DNA of 64,000 nt. It comes from Candidatus Saccharimonadota bacterium (GTDB taxonomy: Bacteria; Patescibacteriota; Saccharimonadia; Saccharimonadales; Saccharimonadaceae). Made by a program: the position numbers and the translations under genes. The stretch is from positions 1 to 64,000 of the forward strand of contig CAJPQK010000001.1 of assembly GCA_905372835.1 (NCBI GenBank), written 5' to 3'. Positions 28,076 through 37,596 of the stretch are shown piece by piece (position 1 is the first letter of the stretch; every line of letters starts with the position of its first letter). The notes below the pieces were generated by a model. The model was not told where the DNA came from. It did not search any database and worked only from the letters and a program-made list of their open reading frames with translations.

Positions 28076-29203
28076 TTATGAGTCGCAAGCTCCACCTTCT
28101 ACAATATTGCCAGCAAGCGAGAAGTCCTTACACAAATTATTCAGGACCTCCACAGATCCAGCTGGATACCATATATCCTCACCAAGCCGCAGGCGTGCTT
28201 CTACGCGACGGAATAGATTATTTGCTCGCCCTGTTGAGTCAACCGCCGGCTGAGCACCATAGAGCATAACCTGCTCCGTTCCTTTCATGACAGATACACG
28301 CACATTAGCGCCTTTGTAGAGGTGATTTATCGCTAGAAAGGCATTTGCGCTAGCCTCCGGGCTCACCTCATCAAGCTCAATGACAGCCTTGCAGGAATGA
28401 CCATGAGGGTGTGCGAAGTCCTTGGAGCATAGCACTCCTACCGGCTCATTGCGAGTCGTCGGTGTGTCAGTAGCACGGCGCAACGAGCCTTTATGTACCA
28501 CATTTTCTACTGCTGGTACCCCTGAAACGATACCGTTGGGGCGCAAAAAGACCGCTTGGGATACTGACGAAGAATCAAGACTATCTATGGTGAAATTATT
28601 GCCCGGTGTAATAACCTGAGCCCTCAAAACAGCTGGAGCTTGGGTACTCCAAACAGCCTTCTCTGGCAAACCAACATCACCATTGTGAACATCGGCCAGT
28701 GCAACATTTTTATTTGCGTTGTCTTCCTTGTTAAACCACTCTATGACCACCTTATCGAACGCACCACGAGCACGTAATGGCACCAATTGCACTTTGTTCT
28801 CCGCTCCAACGTACAAGAAATCTTCGGTATCCATGGAAACCTTCAAGCACGTATATGCCTGGTCAAACTTCCTACCATTTGAACTATTGGTCTGGACCAG
28901 TGTCTCCTGCGCGTTGGCAGCACCCCCCAATACTGTTGATTGACGAACACTATTACAATCTTTCTTCTCCAAAGCATCACATGCTGAAGCATTGCCCTTC
29001 TGACATGCGCGAATCACGCGCTTGGCATCTTCTATGCCAGCCAGCGCAGCGTCATATGCACTTTGAGACAAGTCGTTATTGATGGCTTGTTGTTGATCTT
29101 TGAGCATTAATTTTACAAATCCAGCCGCTAAAATAGTCAATAACATTGCTGAAAAAATAACTGCAAACAAAGATGCCGCCCCTGATTCTCTTCTCTTATC
29201 CAT
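28076..29203 (-). CDS. PilX-like pilus assembly protein
   Basis: 375 aa. N-terminus ESGAASLFAVIFSAMLLTI is a PilX-type pseudopilin helix, with Gly-Ala at the likely prepilin peptidase site and no FTLIE. Large external domain with several cysteines (for example CQKGNASACDALEKKDC), rich in beta strands. Last of four overlapping minor-pilin genes. Large GspK/PilX-type subunits cap the pilus tip in related systems; that role here is inference. Confidence 0.75.
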   Translation of the reverse strand: MDKRRESGAASLFAVIFSAMLLTILAAGFVKLMLKDQQQAINNDLSQSAYDAALAGIEDAKRVIRACQKGNASACDALEKKDCNSVRQSTVLGGAANAQETLVQTNSSNGRKFDQAYTCLKVSMDTEDFLYVGAENKVQLVPLRARGAFDKVVIEWFNKEDNANKNVALADVHNGDVGLPEKAVWSTQAPAVLRAQVITPGNNFTIDSLDSSSVSQAVFLRPNGIVSGVPAVENVVHKGSLRRATDTPTTRNEPVGVLCSKDFAHPHGHSCKAVIELDEVSPEASANAFLAINHLYKGANVRVSVMKGTEQVMLYGAQPAVDSTGRANNLFRRVEARLRLGEDIWYPAGSVEVLNNLCKDFSLAGNIVEGGACDS

Positions 29204-29906
29204 TAGTCCTCACTATCATCTCAAAATTATTAATTGCACAGAAATTGAAATTGGCTTCATTGTCTTCTGGCGGCTTACAGGCCATATCCTGTAACTCAGC
29301 GACGGCACTGGTTCCCAGCGTGAAAGATACTTTGTACAATGCTTCTGAATTATTGGCTGAGGTAACGCGAGACGCAGTAAAATCATGCACTGCAATGGCA
29401 ACATCAGTACCATCAATGGGTCGCAGTAAATGGGTAACTCGCTCTGGCTCAATATCCATCGGGTATGAATCTGATGTCGATTGACACAAAGCAGCATCCT
29501 CATCAAGCACTCGCGCCAAGTTAATAGCCTGGCCATTGGAGCGTACAACTCCCTTACCACTCCGGCGTACTACTGGGTCGTCAATCGCCGAAGCCATGTT
29601 CCAGACGTACGAATATTGTCCCAAGCACACGCGTCCACTCCTGACCGATCCAGATTCACGAACCACAATGACCGGATTAGCTGAGTTAACAATTTTGGTA
29701 GCGCTACTTTGCAGAAAATCTCGACGAATAACATCGCTAATTGTCCTACCCGACTGATTGACTGTCTTCATCACAGTACCGCGGTTGTATATTTTACCCG
29801 CTTGGACAGCAACCATCGCCACGGAAAGCAACAGCACCGATACAAATGCCATTGCTAGCATCAATTCCACCAGGGTAAATCCTGAATTAACTCTTCTCTG
29901 GTGCAT
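29196..29906 (-). CDS. Minor pilin, PilW-like
   Basis: 236 aa. Class III prepilin signal GFTLVELM at residues 9-16 followed by a hydrophobic helix; a large C domain with Cys pairs. Overlaps the PilV-like gene upstream by 20 nt and the PilX-like gene downstream by 8 nt, showing coupled translation. Confidence 0.8.
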   Translation of the reverse strand: MHQRRVNSGFTLVELMLAMAFVSVLLLSVAMVAVQAGKIYNRGTVMKTVNQSGRTISDVIRRDFLQSSATKIVNSANPVIVVRESGSVRSGRVCLGQYSYVWNMASAIDDPVVRRSGKGVVRSNGQAINLARVLDEDAALCQSTSDSYPMDIEPERVTHLLRPIDGTDVAIAVHDFTASRVTSANNSEALYKVSFTLGTSAVAELQDMACKPPEDNEANFNFCAINNFEMIVRTNG

Positions 29907-30438
29907 ATAACCTCACAATCGTTCCTATCGTCACAGGCCTCGGCTGGCTTGGTGCATACCAACAAGCTTGAATATAAGCATCATAGGCCGATCCACCAGT
30001 CACGCGCACCAATTGCACAGAAATACCATATGAAACATCACCCTCTTGTTTGGCATACACTTGAGCTGGCATATACGTCGACACTCGACCAAGCGAATCG
30101 CTGCGTGAACGCAATGCAAATTCACCATCACCAAAGTGATCTGGGCAGCTATCAACGCTTAACATCTCATTTGCCGCATCTTTTTTGGGCAGATTATTCC
30201 ACAGCTCAGCCATGGCCGCATCCCCTTTATGGGAGTTGTTGTGCACAAAACGAAGCATCTCTGCCTGTGCGTCAATTTGCTGACGGACCAGTGTCGACTC
30301 GAGAGATTGCTGAGCTATGGATAGCCCACGGTTCATCACTGTCAGACAACCAACAGCAACTGCACTAAAAACAGCAGTCGCCAACATGACCTCAATCAGG
30401 GTATCTCCAGCCTGATGTCTACAGCGCTTTACACGCAT
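29887..30438 (-). CDS. Minor pilin, PilV-like
   Basis: 183 aa. Prepilin signal AGDTLIEVML: Asp instead of Phe at +1 of the mature protein, with Glu5 kept. One N-terminal helix, then a globular domain with Cys in SCPDHFGDGE and in the C-terminal QACWYAP. Overlaps both neighbours by 20 nt. Confidence 0.78.
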   Translation of the reverse strand: MRVKRCRHQAGDTLIEVMLATAVFSAVAVGCLTVMNRGLSIAQQSLESTLVRQQIDAQAEMLRFVHNNSHKGDAAMAELWNNLPKKDAANEMLSVDSCPDHFGDGEFALRSRSDSLGRVSTYMPAQVYAKQEGDVSYGISVQLVRVTGGSAYDAYIQACWYAPSQPRPVTIGTIVRLYAPEKS

Positions 30439-31105
30439 TTCCCGCCCCCTTCACTGTCAATGCCTCACTTGATCCAGCACGCGCACCAATAAAAATCGAC
30501 AAACGCTCTGGAGAGAACCATTTTTCATCATATATACAAACTTCATAGGTCGCGTCGCCACTACTCGTTAGCAGTTCATTAATTTTATCATCTGGATAGG
30601 TGCGCGAATCTGAGCGTATTGCCAATTCTCCGGTAGCAGGGTTGCGAACCATGGCAACCGACAAGCCGCCGCCAGACGGCTCAACAAGAGCTGTTTTTAC
30701 GCTCCAGTTGGTTTGATATTCGGCGACATTGTTATTTGATGATCGATATGACCAGGTTTTCCCGTCAGCCCCAAGCAATGCATAGATTAGCTTCACACGG
30801 AAGCTCCTGCCCTGATCTTCTCCAATGATGTAACGCCCAACAATCACACAGTTCGACTGTCCCCGATAGCCATTGACGCTAGCCCCCGGAATGGGACACG
30901 GATCTGTTGGTTGTCGATCATTTTCTATGCTAATAACCTTTGAATATTGTTCTGTTAAAAAATTGGCGTAAGACTGGACAGCATCGCGGTATTGTTGGCG
31001 CTGAATGGCTACGCCGATACCAGCCAACAACGCAATCGCCATGGTGCCGGAGATTGCTAGAAACATTGTTACTTCAATTACAGTAAAGCCACCCTGTCGT
31101 CGCAT
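30419..31105 (-). CDS. Minor pilin (prepilin signal GFTVIEVTM)
   Basis: 228 aa. Short basic leader MRRQG, then GFTVIEVTMFLAISG and a hydrophobic helix; a C domain with four cysteines (for example PCPIPG, NCVIVG). First of the four minor pilin genes. A TATACT (31112-31117) lies 6 nt before the ATG, so this operon probably starts here as a leaderless mRNA. Confidence 0.78.
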   Translation of the reverse strand: MRRQGGFTVIEVTMFLAISGTMAIALLAGIGVAIQRQQYRDAVQSYANFLTEQYSKVISIENDRQPTDPCPIPGASVNGYRGQSNCVIVGRYIIGEDQGRSFRVKLIYALLGADGKTWSYRSSNNNVAEYQTNWSVKTALVEPSGGGLSVAMVRNPATGELAIRSDSRTYPDDKINELLTSSGDATYEVCIYDEKWFSPERLSIFIGARAGSSEALTVKGAGNACKAL

Positions 31106-31139
31106 ATCTCTAGTATAGCATAAGCGGTTTCTTTAGCCA

Positions 31140-32021
31140 TCATATGAGTGGAAATAATCCACGGATAATTTCTGGACCAATGAACCAGGTCAGCAAAAAT
31201 CCAACTATCAAGAGCGGCCCAAACGGCACTTTAGCCTTACGGTCTAGTGTTCCCCTTACCATCCCAGGTAGCACCATCAGGGTACCAAGGAGATTGGCCG
31301 CAAAGAGACACAGAAACGCCAACTTCCAATCAGCCAAGAATAATGCCAAACCAAGACCGAGCTTGACATCCCCAAACCCAATCCATTCACCCTTGGAAAT
31401 AGCGTATAGTACGAGGTATAGTCCACTCAAAATAGCCACCGCCCCACTGAGCGTCATCAAAAGCCCAACAGGATCTGAGACTGCTATGAACTGTGTGGCT
31501 ACAAAAATACCACCCAGCGCAACGAATGGCCACATGGCAATATCAGGCAAAATTGACCATTTTAGGTCGTAGACAAACAAAATTGTTAATGGCACCAAAG
31601 CTGATAGCCATACAATTGCCCGTAACAGTCCTAGATCAGAAAGCGACTCTGGCCAAAACCATACCGAAAGCGCAAACAAAGCTCCCAGGCCAAGTTCTAA
31701 CAAGATTTCTGTATAGCCAATTTTTGCTTTGCAGTACCGACATTTGCCACCAAACCGTAGCCAGCTGACAACTGGAATTAGATCCTTCCAGATTAACTCA
31801 TGGTGGCACGACAGACACTGTGAACGGTCTTGTTTGAGTTTTTTGCCAACGAGAGGCTTGAGTTTTTTCCACTCGGCGGCATCTATTTTTTCACCAGCAG
31901 CCTTGTCTTGTTTGAGCTGCCAGGCGCGCAGCCGCCACACTTGCGCCCCAGCAAAGCTACCCAAAACCGCCCCTAACAATCCAATCCCTACGGTCATCAT
32001 GATCATAATACAACTGTTCAT
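31140..32021 (-). CDS. pilD: Prepilin peptidase (A24)
   Basis: 293 aa. Membrane aspartyl protease that cleaves prepilin leaders and N-methylates the new N-terminus. Seen: the cytoplasmic zinc tetracysteine CLSC ... CRYC (residues ~66-105), catalytic Asp in FVYDLKWSILPD and in GFGDVKLGLGL, and about seven membrane helices. An unusual insert between helix 1 and the Cys motif (residues ~35-60) is rich in Lys. Confidence 0.93.
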   Translation of the reverse strand: MNSCIMIMMTVGIGLLGAVLGSFAGAQVWRLRAWQLKQDKAAGEKIDAAEWKKLKPLVGKKLKQDRSQCLSCHHELIWKDLIPVVSWLRFGGKCRYCKAKIGYTEILLELGLGALFALSVWFWPESLSDLGLLRAIVWLSALVPLTILFVYDLKWSILPDIAMWPFVALGGIFVATQFIAVSDPVGLLMTLSGAVAILSGLYLVLYAISKGEWIGFGDVKLGLGLALFLADWKLAFLCLFAANLLGTLMVLPGMVRGTLDRKAKVPFGPLLIVGFLLTWFIGPEIIRGLFPLI

Positions 32022-32045
32022 ACCTCTTATGGTAGCAGAAATGCC

Positions 32046-32080
32046 AAAAAAAAGCAGCCTCCGTTGATGAGGAGGCTGCT
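32046..32080 (-). terminator. Terminator after the major pilin gene
   Basis: Minus strand 10-bp stem AGCAGCCTCC/GGAGGCTGCT (32053-32080) then T7. It separates pilA from pilD and probably allows high pilin expression. Confidence 0.85.
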
Positions 32081-32096
32081 GTGATTGACCTAGTTT

Positions 32097-32552
32097 CTAA
32101 GCACCGCTGTCTTGGCAGAAGTGAGTTGGGCCACCTTCAAGCAAAACCACAACAGCAAACTGCCGTGAAGTACCAGGTACTAGTACCTGCTTCTCCTTAG
32201 AGCTTTCACCACATTTCATGCCAGTAACGACCTTAACTTGGGTATCACCAACAGTAACTGAAGTCTTTTTACTGTCAACTGAAACCTGCTCTTTGTTGGT
32301 GTATTTTGACAGATCCGTGCCCAAAAATGATCGGAGTTTCTCAGTGCCTGGCCATGCGCCACGGTTAGCATTGGAGTAGTTAGTAACCGCACTTGAAACA
32401 AGGCTCAAGTCGTTTTTACGAGCCGTGTCACGCTGGTTACGGTTTAGTACTGGAACAGCGATGAAGACCATCAGGAATATCAGTGCTGCAATACCCAGAA
32501 CCAATACCACTTCTATGATCGTAAAGCCTTTTTTATCTTGTGTGTTGATCAT
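32097..32552 (-). CDS. pilA: Type IV major pilin
   Basis: 151 aa. Prepilin leader MINTQDKKG, then FTIIEVVLVLGIAALIFL (first residues of the mature helix). One Cys pair (CGESSKEK ... FCQDSGA) near the C-terminus could form the D-region loop. Strong SD GAAAGGTGGAAA before the ATG and a dedicated downstream terminator fit its role as the abundant subunit. Confidence 0.88.
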   Translation of the reverse strand: MINTQDKKGFTIIEVVLVLGIAALIFLMVFIAVPVLNRNQRDTARKNDLSLVSSAVTNYSNANRGAWPGTEKLRSFLGTDLSKYTNKEQVSVDSKKTSVTVGDTQVKVVTGMKCGESSKEKQVLVPGTSRQFAVVVLLEGGPTHFCQDSGA

Positions 32553-32633
32553 AAAGTTTCCACCTTTCTATGATCTATTACTAATGTTAGCGGTAGTGCT
32601 TATCCTTATAATACACGGTAACTAGCACGTTGT

Positions 32634-33845
32634 CTAGATTCCTACGTGGTTAACCAGACTATAGATTGGGAACAAAATGGCTCCCACCATACCAGCTGCT
32701 ACAATAGCCAAAAACACCATCAATACTGGCTCGATGGCGGTGGATATGGCTTTAATTTCCTCATCAAGCTCATTTTCATAAATCTGAGCTGTTTTGCCCA
32801 TCATTTCATCAACCTTACCTGATTGCTCTCCAATTTTGATCATATGAGGCACCATTTCCAGCATATATTCCTCATTTTTTAGCGACAGAGATAATGCCTT
32901 TCCGCCCTTCACCTTGTCGGCAGCGCGCATGATTTCCTCGCTAACGATGACGTTGTTGACACCATCTGCAGCAATTTTTAGCATATCAAGCATTGGTACA
33001 CCAGTTGACAATAGCGTCTGTCCGGTTCGAGTAAACCGCGCCATGTAGAGCTTACGGAACATGCCTTTAAACAGCGGCACATTGAGCTTGAATTTGTCCT
33101 TCATATGAATACCCGCCTCTGTTTGCAAGTACTGAGCGAAGAAATAAATGCCAAATCCCAGTAAAATAGCTAATAGCCACCAGAAATTGATGAAGAAATC
33201 AGCGATACTAACCATCACTTGCGTCAAAATTGGCAGTTCTCGCCCAACGTCTTTGTATAGGCCTTTGACTTGTGGTACGACCGAAACCGTCATAAACCCA
33301 ACCACCATGACGATCACCACCAGCACAATGGATGGATAGGTCAAAGCGCCCTTGACCTTACGCAGCATTGCAGCATCTTTTTCCTGCTGGTTTGCCACTC
33401 GCTTCAAAGCTTCATCCAACGTTCCAGAGGCCTCACCTGCTGAAACCAAGGCAATGAATAGCTTATCAAACACTTCAGGGTGTTTTGAAAAGGCGTCAGA
33501 CAGCTGTTTACCGCCTTCAATATCAGCGATCACTTCTTGAACGATACCCTGCATGCGCTTATTGGACGTTTGTTCCAACACCGTACGCATACTTTGTGAC
33601 AATGGCAATCCTGCACCAATCAACGTCGACAACTGACGAGTGAACAATATTTTATCTTTGGATGTGATACGGCCCAATATTCTATCAATAAAATTCGACT
33701 TATCGTCCTCAAGCTCAATTTTTAGTGGCACAAAGCCCTGGTCAGTCAATAGACGCGCAGCCGCATGCTCACTCTCAGCCTGAACCACTGATTTGACTAT
33801 TTTATTACTGGCACTATCCCTGGCTTCGTAGGCGTATTTTTTCAT
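32634..33845 (-). CDS. pilC: T4P platform protein PilC
   Basis: 403 aa, GspF/PilC family inner-membrane platform. Two GspF domains (~65-190 and ~270-395), three main membrane helices, motifs FTRQLSTLIGAGLPL and GEASGTLDEAL. Couples the PilB/PilT motors to the pilus base. Lies 3 nt after pilT. Confidence 0.94.
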   Translation of the reverse strand: MKKYAYEARDSASNKIVKSVVQAESEHAAARLLTDQGFVPLKIELEDDKSNFIDRILGRITSKDKILFTRQLSTLIGAGLPLSQSMRTVLEQTSNKRMQGIVQEVIADIEGGKQLSDAFSKHPEVFDKLFIALVSAGEASGTLDEALKRVANQQEKDAAMLRKVKGALTYPSIVLVVIVMVVGFMTVSVVPQVKGLYKDVGRELPILTQVMVSIADFFINFWWLLAILLGFGIYFFAQYLQTEAGIHMKDKFKLNVPLFKGMFRKLYMARFTRTGQTLLSTGVPMLDMLKIAADGVNNVIVSEEIMRAADKVKGGKALSLSLKNEEYMLEMVPHMIKIGEQSGKVDEMMGKTAQIYENELDEEIKAISTAIEPVLMVFLAIVAAGMVGAILFPIYSLVNHVGI

Positions 33846-33848
33846 ATA

Positions 33849-34919
33849 TTATCCTCGCAATAACCTTTCTAGTTCCGTCAAATCAACTGCGAATTCACGT
33901 GCGCTATCATAGGTAATCGTACCATTCTGCACGAGATTTGCCAGAGTTCGGTCCATGGTCTGCATGCCCTGCTCGGCACCGGTTTGGATAACAGCGTCCA
34001 ACTGGTGAGACTTACCTTCACGGATGATGTTACGGACCGCTGGGTTGGCGATGAGAATTTCCGCTGCCACCACACGACCACCGCCAATGGCTGGCACCAA
34101 CCGTTGTGAACAAATAGCCATCAAGATATTACTGAGCTGTGCGCGAATTTGTGGCTGCTGGTGTGGCGGGAACACGTCAATCATACGGTCAATCGACTGA
34201 GCAGCTGAGTTGGTGTGAAGGGTTGCAAACACCAAGTGTCCAGTTTCAGCAATGGTAATAGCCGCTGAAATGGTTTCCAAGTCACGCATCTCACCAATCA
34301 GCACTACGTCTGGGTCCTGACGCAAGCTGGATCGCAAGGCCGCTGAGAATGAGTAGGTATCGTAGTGGACTTCTCGCTGTACAACGACTGATTGCTTAGA
34401 TTTGTGAGTAAACTCAATTGGGTCTTCAATGGTAATGATGTGGTGCGACTTTTCTGAGTTGATTTTATCAATCAATGAGGCCAACGTTGTCGACTTACCA
34501 GAACCCGTCGGACCCGTCACCAGCACCAAGCCTCGTGGGAAGTCAGCAAAGCTATTGACGATTGGTGGCATACCAAGTTCGGTAGCTGATTTGATTTCGT
34601 TGGGAATCAGACGCAGCGCAGCTGCCAAATTACCTCTTTCATGGAAGGCATTCACACGAAATCGCCCCAATGTACCAAACGCGAAGCTAAAGTCAAACTC
34701 TTTGTCTTTCAACAAGATCTGGCGCTGATCTTCATCCAAAATTTGGAACACCAAACGTTCGACCGCCGCCTCATCAAGTGGCATAGTACCAGCTACTGGC
34801 ATCAAACGCCCATCGATACGCAGCATTGGTGGCAAGCCCACTTGAATATGGAGGTCAGATGCGCGCTTCTTAACCACATCTTCCAGTAATAATTCAATTC
34901 TTAGCTCTTGATTGTTCAT
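33849..34919 (-). CDS. pilT: T4P retraction ATPase PilT
   Basis: 356 aa. Walker A GPTGSGKSTT (~136), Walker B region VVLIGEMRDLET, and the PilT-specific AVRNIIREGKSHQ near the C-terminus, which separates it from PilB. Depolymerises the pilus and so powers twitching and DNA uptake in known systems. Confidence 0.95.
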   Translation of the reverse strand: MNNQELRIELLLEDVVKKRASDLHIQVGLPPMLRIDGRLMPVAGTMPLDEAAVERLVFQILDEDQRQILLKDKEFDFSFAFGTLGRFRVNAFHERGNLAAALRLIPNEIKSATELGMPPIVNSFADFPRGLVLVTGPTGSGKSTTLASLIDKINSEKSHHIITIEDPIEFTHKSKQSVVVQREVHYDTYSFSAALRSSLRQDPDVVLIGEMRDLETISAAITIAETGHLVFATLHTNSAAQSIDRMIDVFPPHQQPQIRAQLSNILMAICSQRLVPAIGGGRVVAAEILIANPAVRNIIREGKSHQLDAVIQTGAEQGMQTMDRTLANLVQNGTITYDSAREFAVDLTELERLLRG

Positions 34920-34933
34920 ACATTCCCCCTTTT

Positions 34934-36697
34934 TTATGCTGTGTCTGCTGCAACACGATTAACTTCTTCCAGTGTTGTGATACCACTCAAAGCTTTCAAA
35001 TAACCATCCTGACGCATCGTGATCATCCCCTGCTGGACCGCCATGCGCTGAATCTCTGCCGAGGTTGCCTGCTTGACGATCAAATTCTGAATCTCTTCGG
35101 TAACATCCATCACTTCATACAAACCAGCTCGGCCCAGATAGCCTCGCGGCGATTGAGGAGTATCCCTACCTCTAACTAGGGTATACGATTGCTGGCCAGC
35201 CAACGGTAAGTCTTTATATCCCAAATCCTGAGCATATGGCACAACCTGCTCTCGTGACTGTGGCAGCAGATGACCAATCGTCGACTGAATGGTTTGTGTC
35301 TCCAGAGGTGAAGACTGATAGGCGTCATGCTTTGGTGCAACTCGTCTGACCAAGCGTTGGCCAATAATCGTGTTCACTGTACTAGCAATCAGGAATGGTT
35401 CAATCCCCATGTCCAACAAGCGCGGCAGCACGCCAGCTGCTGAGTTGGTGTGTAGCGTTGAAAACACCAGGTGACCTGTCAATGCCGCCTGGACCGCCAA
35501 ATTAGCCGTTTCTGCGTCACGAATCTCACCCACCATCACCACATCTGGGTCTTGACGCAAAATAGAACGTAATCCCGAGGCAAATGTCAATCCGACCTCG
35601 GTATTGACTTGAATCTGATTAACTCCATCCATCTTATATTCCACTGGGTCTTCCAGCGTAACGATGTTGACCGAGTCATCCTTAATTTCTTTGATCAGAG
35701 CGTACAAACTCGTGGATTTACCAGAACCTGTCGGACCAGATGTCAAAATCATGCCGTTTGGCCGCTTAATACCTTTTCGGATACTACGCAGAGCTCGACC
35801 CGCATAACCCATATCTTCCAGGTCAAATGAATTTCCTGTCTTATCAAGCAGACGAATCACCACCTGCTCACCCCATACCACCGGTGATATTGCTATACGT
35901 AAATCGACCGCCTTGCCTGCTACATTCACGGCAAACTGACCGTCTTGAGGAATGCGATGTTCATCAATTTTCAAGCTGGATAGAATCTTTATACGGCTCA
36001 CCAGTGCTGGCTCAATGCTTTTTGGCAGCTGCATAACCTCCCTAAGCACACCGTCAACGCGACAGCGAATCTTCAGAGCCTTCTCGAGCGGTTCAATATG
36101 CACGTCAGAGGCATGACTTTTCACTGCATACTCCAAAATAGTGCTTAATGCACGCGAAATTGGAGAGTCCTGAACGATAGTCTTGATCTCGGTCGCTGAT
36201 TCAATAGCTGCTTCTTCTTGTGATACCTGAGCAGCATCACTAACTGTAGACAAATCGGCCTTATATTGGCCTAGGACATGCCTGACGCTATCCTCAGAGG
36301 CCATAAATACCTTTAGCGGACGCTGAATGCGATTTGCCAAATAGTCAACGGCCTGGACGTTATTTGCATCAATCATAGCCACCGCCAAGCGGTTCTGAAC
36401 TTCAGCCAACGGGACTGCCATGAAACGTTCTGCTACTTCAGCCGGCAGCAGAGACAAGATGTTTTGATCGATGAAGCTATTGCTCAAATTGACATACGGC
36501 ACGCCTGAAATTTGAGCTACAGCATGCGTCAATAACTCATTGTCAATCACGCCTTCTTCGGTTAGTAAAGAAAAGAGTGGCTTATCTTCTTTTTTCGCAC
36601 GTGTTTCTGCATCATCTAAGATGCGCTTCTCAACAAGACCCTCATCAATCAAAAGCTTGATGAGTTTTTCCTGTATTTCATCTGTTAGCAGCGCCAT
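34934..36697 (-). CDS. pilB: T4P assembly ATPase PilB
   Basis: 587 aa. N-terminal MshEN/GSPII-E-N domain (~1-150), then the extension motor with GPTGSGKSTSLY (~330) and VGEIRDAETA. The tetracysteine zinc motif usual in PilB/GspE is missing: the region between RRVAPKHDAY and YLGRAGLYEV has no Cys. Powers pilus extension. Followed by pilT and pilC. Confidence 0.95.
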   Translation of the reverse strand: MALLTDEIQEKLIKLLIDEGLVEKRILDDAETRAKKEDKPLFSLLTEEGVIDNELLTHAVAQISGVPYVNLSNSFIDQNILSLLPAEVAERFMAVPLAEVQNRLAVAMIDANNVQAVDYLANRIQRPLKVFMASEDSVRHVLGQYKADLSTVSDAAQVSQEEAAIESATEIKTIVQDSPISRALSTILEYAVKSHASDVHIEPLEKALKIRCRVDGVLREVMQLPKSIEPALVSRIKILSSLKIDEHRIPQDGQFAVNVAGKAVDLRIAISPVVWGEQVVIRLLDKTGNSFDLEDMGYAGRALRSIRKGIKRPNGMILTSGPTGSGKSTSLYALIKEIKDDSVNIVTLEDPVEYKMDGVNQIQVNTEVGLTFASGLRSILRQDPDVVMVGEIRDAETANLAVQAALTGHLVFSTLHTNSAAGVLPRLLDMGIEPFLIASTVNTIIGQRLVRRVAPKHDAYQSSPLETQTIQSTIGHLLPQSREQVVPYAQDLGYKDLPLAGQQSYTLVRGRDTPQSPRGYLGRAGLYEVMDVTEEIQNLIVKQATSAEIQRMAVQQGMITMRQDGYLKALSGITTLEEVNRVAADTA

Positions 36698-36709
36698 GTT
36701 GCTAACCCC

Positions 36710-36937
36710 TTATCCGTTTTCGCCACCAACAATCACTTCAACGGTAGGGTTGATCGCTTTATCGTTAAAAATATCTTTACTTGGTTGCGTTACGTCTGAT
36801 GAGATCTTGCGAATAGTTTGCACTTTCACACCATTGTCTGGCAACTTCAAGAATGACAGGTTAGAAGCCACCACATAAGCGACGATCACGCCCAAACTTG
36901 CCACCAAAATAATCATTGCTATATCTGTTTTTTTCAT
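36710..36937 (-). CDS. 75-aa single-helix protein in the pil operon
   Basis: 75 aa: Lys-Lys start, one membrane helix (~6-27), then a polar tail (~48 residues) facing outside. It overlaps the PilO-like stop by 4 nt and precedes pilB by 12 nt. The slot is where pilP stands in Gram-negative operons, but it has no lipobox and no HQ1 domain. Probably a Saccharibacteria-type pilus accessory subunit (inference). Confidence 0.65.
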   Translation of the reverse strand: MKKTDIAMIILVASLGVIVAYVVASNLSFLKLPDNGVKVQTIRKISSDVTQPSKDIFNDKAINPTVEVIVGGENG

Positions 36938-37596
36938 GGTTTTACCACCTTATTTTCAAGTGTAATTGTCTGTGCTGGATTATACGGAACCTTACCTTGT
37001 ATATTAAGAACCACCTTGCCGTCACCTGCTTGAATCTCCATGGCGGTGATTTCAATGACACGAATTGATTTTTCAAAACGCTCCATCAATTCTTTCAGCT
37101 TATCAGGCGCGCCACTAACCGAAAGGTTAAATTTATGTGCCGACTCTGAGGTAGACTCCCCTTCATTGGTAGATGCTGCGTCCACAGTCAAACTCTCTAG
37201 TGTCAGACCTGGCACTGCCCCAATGAACTTTTGTTGCAAAGCGGCACCCAGGGCATCAGCATTTGGCTCAGCTGGTAGTGCGTCCAAAATGGTCTGCAAC
37301 GGGCTACTCTCGTCACTAGATTTTACTGATTTAAGGGCATCATTTGTCTCTAATACCCTGATGTTATCTTTTAACTCTTTGGCGTTAGAGATATTGCTGT
37401 GTAGTGTACTCACAGTACCATTCTTTGTAGCAATGACTTTAGAATGGAAAATAATCTGCTGTATCAGGAATATTGATACCACCAGTGCAACACCCGCCAA
37501 AAAAGCAGCACCCGCCACAAAAAAGAACATTGTCTTTTTTGAAGAATCTATCTGTTGGCGTTTGCGAATTGCCACATCTTGCTCACCTGAGGGCAT
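36934..37596 (-). CDS. pilO: PilO-like alignment protein
   Basis: 220 aa. One membrane helix (~22-48), a short coiled coil (~55-90) and a ferredoxin-like external domain. Sequence similarity to PilO is weak; the call rests on topology and on its place between the PilN-like gene and pilB. Start overlaps the PilN stop by 1 nt. Confidence 0.75.
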   Translation of the reverse strand: MPSGEQDVAIRKRQQIDSSKKTMFFFVAGAAFLAGVALVVSIFLIQQIIFHSKVIATKNGTVSTLHSNISNAKELKDNIRVLETNDALKSVKSSDESSPLQTILDALPAEPNADALGAALQQKFIGAVPGLTLESLTVDAASTNEGESTSESAHKFNLSVSGAPDKLKELMERFEKSIRVIEITAMEIQAGDGKVVLNIQGKVPYNPAQTITLENKVVKP

